A DNA stretch of 6,694 bases from Inquilinus sp. (lineage in GTDB: Bacteria > Pseudomonadota > Alphaproteobacteria > DSM-16000 > Inquilinaceae). Under the pieces are notes generated by a model. That model was given only the letters and a program-made list of their open reading frames with translations, had not been told where the DNA came from and ran no database searches. Location: positions 1 to 6,694 of the forward strand of contig JABDIP010000278.1 in NCBI GenBank assembly GCA_013003675.1, in the 5' to 3' direction. The first letter of the stretch is position 1. Each line of letters starts with the position of its first letter. Shown here piece by piece: positions 1 through 3,541 of this stretch. Both the position numbers and the translations under genes were made by a program.

Positions 1-39
1 GTCCACCATGTCCCCGAACACCTGTCCACCATGTCCCCG
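1..39. repeat. Two exact 16-bp direct repeats, possible IS terminus
   Basis: The 16-mer GTCCACCATGTCCCCG occurs at 1-16 and again at 24-39, with a 7-bp spacer (period 23 bp). A degenerate third copy (GTCCATACATCCCCG) follows directly at 40-54. Short repeated motifs spaced like this are typical of transposase-binding sites at the ends of some insertion sequences (IS21-like and IS481-like ends come to mind), so this may be the right end of an element whose body lies left of the window. The repeats are seen directly; the IS interpretation is inference, because no transposase is in view. Confidence 0.5.
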
Positions 40-50
40 GTCCATACATC

Positions 51-118
51 CCCGAGGAGAGGGCTAACAAGGGCAGCTTGAAGCCCTCTCCTCGGGCAGA
101 GGGTTGGGTGAGGGGTTC
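51..118. repeat. Palindromic dispersed-repeat-like element
   Basis: CCCGAGGAGAGGGCT at 51-65 is the perfect reverse complement of 82-96, giving a 15-bp stem with a 16-nt loop (66-81). The right arm continues into GCAGAGGGTTGGGTGAGGGG (95-114 region). Read on the minus strand this resembles the CCCTCACCCAACCCTCT-type repeat scattered through intergenic regions of many proteobacterial genomes. No T-tract follows the stem, so it is not a classical intrinsic terminator, although a transcript through it would fold strongly. Dispersal in this genome cannot be shown from one window. Confidence 0.65.
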
Positions 119-130
119 TAGCCCACCGCT

Positions 131-158
131 TTGACAATATTCCACGCTTGCCTATGGT
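131..158 (+). promoter_or_regulatory. Candidate sigma70-type promoter of the PAS gene
   Basis: A perfect -35 hexamer TTGACA (131-136) is followed after 16 bp by TATGGT (153-158), which matches 4 of 6 bases of the -10 consensus. Transcription would start near 165, leaving a leader of about 24 nt before the ATG at 189. A perfect TTGACA is unlikely by chance in such GC-rich DNA and it sits at the right distance, but no experiment supports it. The promoter begins just after the palindromic repeat. Confidence 0.5.
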
Positions 159-188
159 GCGAGGCGAGTAACGGGGCGCTTTCGCTGC

Positions 189-686
189 ATGTCCGCAAAT
201 GCCGACGACCTCGGGTTTTTGGAGGAAACTTCTCCCCTTGTTCGCGAGATTTTCCATTATTGGAACAACCGTCGCGGGACGCGGGCAATGCCTTCGCGGC
301 GCGATTTCGACCCGGTCGACCTGCCGAAGCTCCTGCCGGGGATCCTGCTGATCGACGTGGTCGGCGTCGACGAGGCGGACGTCGGCCAATATCGCTATCG
401 GGTGGTCGGCACCGCCGAGGTCGCCAATCGCGGCCACGACCCGACCGGCCGGCCGGTGGTCGAGGGCTTCTTCGGCCCGAGCCGGACGGAGGCCCTGAGA
501 TCCTACGAAGCGGTGCGGCGCGGCCGCACGTTTCTCTACGAGCCGCTGGAATTCACCACCGGGGATCACCGGCAGATCGACGAATACTCCATCCTGCTGC
601 CGTTCTCCGAGGACGGACGGAACGTCAGCCAGATCCTGGTATTCTCCGAACGCCGGCTGCGCAAGGACAAGGGGTGGCGTGCGTAG
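189..686 (+). CDS. PAS_5-domain protein (PAS domain-containing, signalling-type)
   Basis: The product is a 165-residue soluble protein with no signal peptide or membrane segment. It has the layout of the PAS_5 family common in Rhodospirillales and other alphaproteobacteria: an N-terminal helix with HYW (23-25), the stretch MPSRRDFDPVDLPKLLPGIL (34-53) leading into a beta strand (LIDVV), a core strand pair around YRYRVVGT (68-75), and a C-terminal strand (SQILVFSER, 147-155). PAS domains bind small ligands or mediate protein contacts; no kinase, cyclase or DNA-binding domain is attached, so its partner and ligand are unknown. It ends in TAG. The Shine-Dalgarno is weak (ACGGGG about 12 nt upstream), but the start fits the family N-terminus and the upstream promoter. 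An overlapping frame beginning at 131 is rejected because it starts within the -35 box and encodes an Arg/Pro-rich shadow. It appears monocistronic. Confidence 0.85.
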   Translation: MSANADDLGFLEETSPLVREIFHYWNNRRGTRAMPSRRDFDPVDLPKLLPGILLIDVVGVDEADVGQYRYRVVGTAEVANRGHDPTGRPVVEGFFGPSRTEALRSYEAVRRGRTFLYEPLEFTTGDHRQIDEYSILLPFSEDGRNVSQILVFSERRLRKDKGWRA

Positions 687-709
687 ATCAGGAAATCGAG
701 GCTGATTCA

Positions 710-736
710 CGGTTCCCACCGCTTCGGTGTGAACCG
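710..736. other. Hairpin between the PAS gene and ynfA
   Basis: An imperfect inverted repeat: GGTTCCCACCG (711-721) pairs with CGGTGTGAACC (725-735) across a 3-nt CTT loop with one internal mismatch, and C710-G736 extends the stem. It lies 24 bp after the PAS stop codon and 41 bp before ynfA. There is no following T-run, so it could be a weak or Rho-assisted terminator, a 3'-end-protecting hairpin, or a structure in a ynfA leader. Confidence 0.45.
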
Positions 737-777
737 ATCGGACTCTGATCTGCCGGCGTGCCACGGGAGAGGGGCTC

Positions 778-1107
778 ATGATTTCGATCGGGTTCGCGAT
801 TGCCGCGGCGATCGCCGAAATTGCCGGCTGTTTCGCCTTCTGGGCCTGGCTGAGGCTCGACAGGAGCGCCTGGTGGGCGGCGCCCGGCATCGTGTCGCTG
901 ACGGTCTTCGCGCTACTGCTGACCCGCATCGACGCGGTCTTCGCCGGCCGCGCCTATGCCGCCTATGGCGGTGTCTATATCGCGGCGTCCCTGGCCTGGC
1001 TCTGGCTGGTCGAGGGCATGCGGCCGGACCGCTCCGACACGGTCGGGGCCGCGGTTTGCCTGGTCGGCGCCGCGATCATCCTGCAGGGCCGCCGATTCGG
1101 GATCTGA
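778..1107 (+). CDS. ynfA: YnfA family (UPF0060) inner-membrane protein
   Basis: The product is a 109-residue, very hydrophobic protein matching the YnfA/UPF0060 family over its whole length. It has four predicted transmembrane helices at about residues 4-24, 32-50, 60-79 and 87-103. Family hallmarks are clear: AEIAGCFAFWAWLR (13-26), the LLTR segment (47-50), AGRAYAAYGGVYIAASLAWLW (56-76) and VEGMRPDRSD (78-87). YnfA is related to the small multidrug resistance (SMR) transporters and some homologues have been reported to export cationic compounds; the substrate here is unknown. The start is supported by a strong purine-rich Shine-Dalgarno (GGGAGAGGGG, 765-774) just before the ATG. It lies 91 bp after the PAS gene and converges on the downstream reductase gene with only 21 bp between stop codons and no obvious terminator between them. 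Confidence 0.93.
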   Translation: MISIGFAIAAAIAEIAGCFAFWAWLRLDRSAWWAAPGIVSLTVFALLLTRIDAVFAGRAYAAYGGVYIAASLAWLWLVEGMRPDRSDTVGAAVCLVGAAIILQGRRFGI

Positions 1108-1128
1108 AATCGCTCGCCGTGTCGACGG

Positions 1129-2151
1129 TCACGCCGCGCCCGGCAGGCCCTTGGTCGTCGAATACTCGAAATGCAGCGCCTCGCCCGGGTGGACCAGGGG
1201 ATAGATCGCGTGGGCGGCGGTCGCCGCCTCGGCGAAGCCGGACAGGATCAGCTTCAGCTTGTTCGGGTAGGTGGCGATGTCGCCGATGGCGAAGATGCCC
1301 GGCACGCTGGTGGCGCTGGTCGCCTGGTCAATGGTGACGTGGTTGCGGTCGAGCGCCAGGCCCCAATCGGCGATCGGGCCGAGATTCATCGACAGGCCGA
1401 AGAAGGGCAGCAGCACATCCGCCTCCAGCCGCCGCTCCTCGCCGTCCAGGGTGCGGACGATCACGGCGGAAAGCCGGCGTCCGTCGCCGTCCAAGCCGAA
1501 GAGCTGATAGGGCACCACCAGCTCGATCTTGCCGGCCTCGGCCAGCGCGTGCAGCTTGGCGACGCTGTCCGGCGCGCCGCGGAATTTGGGCCGGCGATGC
1601 ACCACCATCACCCGGTCGGCGATGTCGGCGAGGATGATCGACCAGTCGAGCGCGCTGTCGCCGCCGCCGGCGATCACCACCCGCTTGCCGCGGAACGCCT
1701 CGCGCTGGCCGACCATGTAGTGGACGCCGGTGCCCTCATAGCCCTCGATTCCGTCGAGCGGCGGCCGGTTCGGGCCGAAGGCGCCGACCCCGGCGGCGAC
1801 GATCACCGCGCGGGCGTCGATGCGGGTGCCGGCCGAGGTCTCGACCAGCCAGCGACCGTCGTCCTGCGCGATCAGCCGCTCGACCTGCTGGTCCAGATGA
1901 TAGACCGGCCGGAACGGCGCCGCCTGTTCGGAGAGCCGCTCGATCAGCGCCGCCGCCTCGATCACCGGATATCCCGGAATGTCGTAAATCGGCTTCTCCG
2001 GATAGAGCGCGGCGCATTGCCCGCCCGGCATGGCCAGCGCGTCGACCACATGGCAGCGCATCTTCAGCATGCCGCATTCGAATACCGCGAACAGTCCGAC
2101 CGGCCCGGCGCCGACGATGGCGACATCGGTTTGCTGGGGGGTTTCGGGCAT
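1129..2151 (-). CDS. Ferredoxin/flavodoxin--NADP(+) reductase, thioredoxin reductase-like type
   Basis: The product is a 340-residue flavoprotein of the TrxR-like ferredoxin--NADP reductase family, which moves electrons between NADPH and ferredoxin or flavodoxin in the cytosol. Seen in order: the FAD-binding GAGPVG loop (14-19), PGGQCAALYPEKPIYDIPG (42-60), the NADP-binding GGGDSA loop (162-167) followed by VHRRPKFRG (184-192), the second FAD motif FAIGDIATYPNKLKLI (287-302), and the C-terminal tail HFEYSTTKG (327-335). The Cys-x-x-Cys pair of true thioredoxin reductases is missing: the corresponding region before the NADP loop reads GVHYMVGQREAF (142-153) with no cysteine, which separates this from TrxB. 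Length is normal for the family. The ATG at 2151 is chosen because it begins right before the FAD fold and has a GAGGA Shine-Dalgarno 7 nt upstream; the 122-codon in-frame extension into tsaE is not protein-like. It is divergent from tsaE and convergent with ynfA. Confidence 0.93.
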   Translation of the reverse strand: MPETPQQTDVAIVGAGPVGLFAVFECGMLKMRCHVVDALAMPGGQCAALYPEKPIYDIPGYPVIEAAALIERLSEQAAPFRPVYHLDQQVERLIAQDDGRWLVETSAGTRIDARAVIVAAGVGAFGPNRPPLDGIEGYEGTGVHYMVGQREAFRGKRVVIAGGGDSALDWSIILADIADRVMVVHRRPKFRGAPDSVAKLHALAEAGKIELVVPYQLFGLDGDGRRLSAVIVRTLDGEERRLEADVLLPFFGLSMNLGPIADWGLALDRNHVTIDQATSATSVPGIFAIGDIATYPNKLKLILSGFAEAATAAHAIYPLVHPGEALHFEYSTTKGLPGAA

Positions 2152-2158
2152 CGGCGGG

Positions 2159-2163
2159 TCCTC
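2159..2163 (-). promoter_or_regulatory. Shine-Dalgarno of the reductase gene
   Basis: On the minus strand GAGGA (2163 down to 2159) precedes the ATG at 2151 with a 7-nt spacer. It decides the start within a much longer open frame that runs on through the divergent tsaE gene. Confidence 0.75.
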
Positions 2164-2260
2164 GGGACGATGGGGCGGGCGGCGGCTGCGGCCCGGCCGC
2201 CGAGTATGCGCAGATTTGTGTCCGGAATGGGCCGGAGAAGCAGGGCCTATCAGCCGGTGC

Positions 2261-2289
2261 TTGCGGCGTTCGGAGCGGACCCCGACAAT
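2261..2289 (+). promoter_or_regulatory. Candidate tsaE operon promoter
   Basis: TTGCGG (2261-2266, 3 of 6 to the -35 consensus) and GACAAT (2284-2289, 4 of 6 to the -10 consensus) are separated by exactly 17 bp in the divergent intergenic region. Transcription would start about 2296-2300, at or a few bases before the tsaE ATG at 2300. The match is modest and other promoters in this 148-bp region are possible. I saw no convincing hexamer pair for the minus-strand reductase; CATACT (2208-2203, minus strand) is a possible -10 without a good -35. Confidence 0.35.
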
Positions 2290-2299
2290 CGGCGCGACC

Positions 2300-2788
2300 A
2301 TGTCCGATACCGCAGCGCATCCTCCCGCCGCCGTCACCCTCGCCCTGCCCGACCAGGCGGCGACCGAGGCGCTGGCCGTGCGGCTGGCCGCGCTGCTCCG
2401 GGCCGGCGATGTGGTGGCGCTGGGGGGCGATCTGGGGGCCGGCAAGACGACCCTGGCGCGGGCGCTGATTCGCGCCGCCGCCGGGGCCGAGCTGGAGGTG
2501 CCGAGCCCGACCTTCACCCTGGTGCAGAGCTATGAGGTGCCGGTCGGGACGATCTGGCATTTCGACCTCTATCGGCTGTCCGGACCGGACGAAGTGATCG
2601 AGCTGGGCTGGGACGAGGCGCGGGCCGGCGGCATCGTGCTCGTCGAGTGGCCGGGGCGGCTCGGGCCGCTGCTGCCGCCGGACCGGCTGGAGATCGCGCT
2701 GGGATTCGGCGACGCCGTCGATGCCCGGATCGCCCGATTGGCCGGCCATGGCATTTGGGCGGCGCGATTGCCGGCGCTGGTCGAATGA
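2300..2788 (+). CDS. tsaE: TsaE, tRNA t6A37 threonylcarbamoyladenosine biosynthesis ATPase
   Basis: The product has 162 residues, normal for TsaE. This small P-loop ATPase works with TsaD and TsaB, supporting turnover of the complex that puts threonylcarbamoyl on A37 of ANN-decoding tRNAs. Visible motifs: Walker A GDLGAGKTT (43-51, Lys49), the family signature SPTFTLV (69-75), HFDLYR (87-92, Asp89 a likely Mg site residue), and VEWPGRLG (115-122) with the family's conserved Glu-Trp pair. The ATG at 2300 is chosen because it gives the normal N-terminus; longer in-frame extensions run into the divergent reductase gene. No Shine-Dalgarno is close (the nearest GGAG is about 24 nt upstream), so translation may start on a near-leaderless mRNA. 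It is the first gene of the operon; murU begins 10 bp after its stop. Confidence 0.95.
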   Translation: MSDTAAHPPAAVTLALPDQAATEALAVRLAALLRAGDVVALGGDLGAGKTTLARALIRAAAGAELEVPSPTFTLVQSYEVPVGTIWHFDLYRLSGPDEVIELGWDEARAGGIVLVEWPGRLGPLLPPDRLEIALGFGDAVDARIARLAGHGIWAARLPALVE

Positions 2789-2790
2789 GG
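2787..2790 (+). promoter_or_regulatory. Shine-Dalgarno of murU overlapping the tsaE stop
   Basis: GAGG shares bases with the tsaE TGA stop (2786-2788) and lies 8 nt before the ATG at 2799. This supports that start and suggests that ribosomes ending tsaE can reinitiate on murU. Confidence 0.6.
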
Positions 2791-2798
2791 CGGCCGGC

Positions 2799-3527
2799 AT
2801 GACCAGGCCGGAACGGGCGATGGTGCTGGCCGCCGGGCTCGGCACGCGGATGATGCCGCTGACCGAAGCGCTGCCCAAGCCCCTGATCCCGATCGCCGGA
2901 CGGCCGCTGATCGACCACGCGCTTGGGCGGCTGGCCGCGTCCGGCATCGCGCATGTGGTGGTCAACACGCACTACCTCGCCGAACGGCTGGCGGCGCACT
3001 TGGCCGGGCGCACCGGGCAGCGCATCACCGTGCTGCACGAGCCGGCGCTGCTCGGCACCGGCGGCGGCGTGGCGAACGCGCTGCCGGATCTGGCGCCCGA
3101 CGCCGGCGACCCGCCCTTTTTCGTCGTCAACGCCGACGCCCTGTGGCGCGACGGGCCGGTGCCGGCGCTCGACCGGCTCGCCGCCGCCTGGGACGAAACG
3201 GCCATGGACGCGTTGTTGCTGTTGGTTCCGCGGGCGGCGGTGGTCGGCGTGGCCGGCGCCGGGGATTTCCATCGCGCCGCCGACGGCAGGCTGCGGCGGC
3301 GAACCGGTGAAGAGGTCGCGCCCTGTTTCTACGCGGGGATGCAACTGGTCCACCGTCGGCTGTTCGACGACGCGCCGGACGGCGCGTTCTCCGTCGTGCC
3401 GCTGTGGGACCGCGCCGCCGTCGCCGGACGGCTTTTCGGCCTGATCCATGACGGCGCCTGGTTCCATGTCGGCACCCCGGCGGCGGTGGCCGAGACCGAG
3501 GCCGCCTTGGCCGGCACCGCCCCATGA
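2799..3527 (+). CDS. murU: MurU-like nucleotidyltransferase (N-acetylmuramate-1-phosphate uridylyltransferase type)
   Basis: The product is a 242-residue sugar-1-phosphate nucleotidyltransferase with a single Rossmann-like domain. The start shows the classic signature LAAGLGTRMMPLTEALPKPL (10-29), with G13-x-G15-T-R17 for the nucleotide and Lys27 for the sugar phosphate. IDHALGRL (37-44) and the strand VVNTHYLAERL follow, then the metal-site strand FVVNADALW (108-116, Asp113) and a C-terminal WFHVGTPAAV (221-230). MurU converts MurNAc-1-phosphate and UTP to UDP-MurNAc in a cell-wall recycling shortcut that bypasses de novo MurA/MurB synthesis and so can give fosfomycin tolerance. Its usual partner kinase AmgK often sits directly upstream in alphaproteobacteria but is not here. 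His223 stands before VGTP where I recall Asp in characterised relatives. The call to MurU rather than another sugar nucleotidyltransferase rests on length and on its place between tsaE and addB. It is 10 bp from both neighbours. Confidence 0.8.
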   Translation: MTRPERAMVLAAGLGTRMMPLTEALPKPLIPIAGRPLIDHALGRLAASGIAHVVVNTHYLAERLAAHLAGRTGQRITVLHEPALLGTGGGVANALPDLAPDAGDPPFFVVNADALWRDGPVPALDRLAAAWDETAMDALLLLVPRAAVVGVAGAGDFHRAADGRLRRRTGEEVAPCFYAGMQLVHRRLFDDAPDGAFSVVPLWDRAAVAGRLFGLIHDGAWFHVGTPAAVAETEAALAGTAP

Positions 3528-3541
3528 GCGATATAGCATGA
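3524..3541 (+). other. Five-codon mini-ORF bridging murU and addB
   Basis: ATG AGC GAT ATA GCA TGA encodes MSDIA. Its ATG overlaps the murU stop in an ATGA (3524-3527) and its own TGA overlaps the addB ATG in a second ATGA (3538-3541). The 7-mer ATGAGCG is repeated 14 bp apart (3524 and 3538). It could be a translational coupler or a relic of an earlier addB start; there is no direct evidence that it is translated. Confidence 0.35.

Larger units (their letters stand above)
2152..2299. other. Divergent intergenic region between the reductase gene and tsaE
   Basis: This 148-bp stretch must hold promoters for both the leftward reductase gene and the rightward tsaE operon. It includes a GC-rich inverted repeat (GGCGGC at about 2180 and GCCGCC at about 2196) that would fold in the reductase leader. 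No clear operator palindrome or riboswitch is visible. Confidence 0.5.

Noticed and set aside
131..748. A 205-codon frame overlapping the PAS gene
   Set aside because: It is Arg/Pro-rich, starts inside the -35 box (TTG/ATG region) and lacks any family resemblance; the +1 frame at 189 encodes the PAS_5 domain.
1108..1128. A terminator between the convergent ynfA and reductase genes
   Set aside because: The 21-bp gap has only a short palindrome around GTCGAC and no stem with a T-run on either strand.
2152..2517. A 122-residue N-terminal extension of the reductase
   Set aside because: The extension runs antisense through tsaE and has shadow-like composition; a Shine-Dalgarno precedes the internal ATG at 2151.
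1171..2535. A 454-codon plus-strand open frame opposite the reductase gene
   Set aside because: Its translation is low-complexity and domain-free, while the minus strand encodes all FAD and NADP motifs of the reductase.
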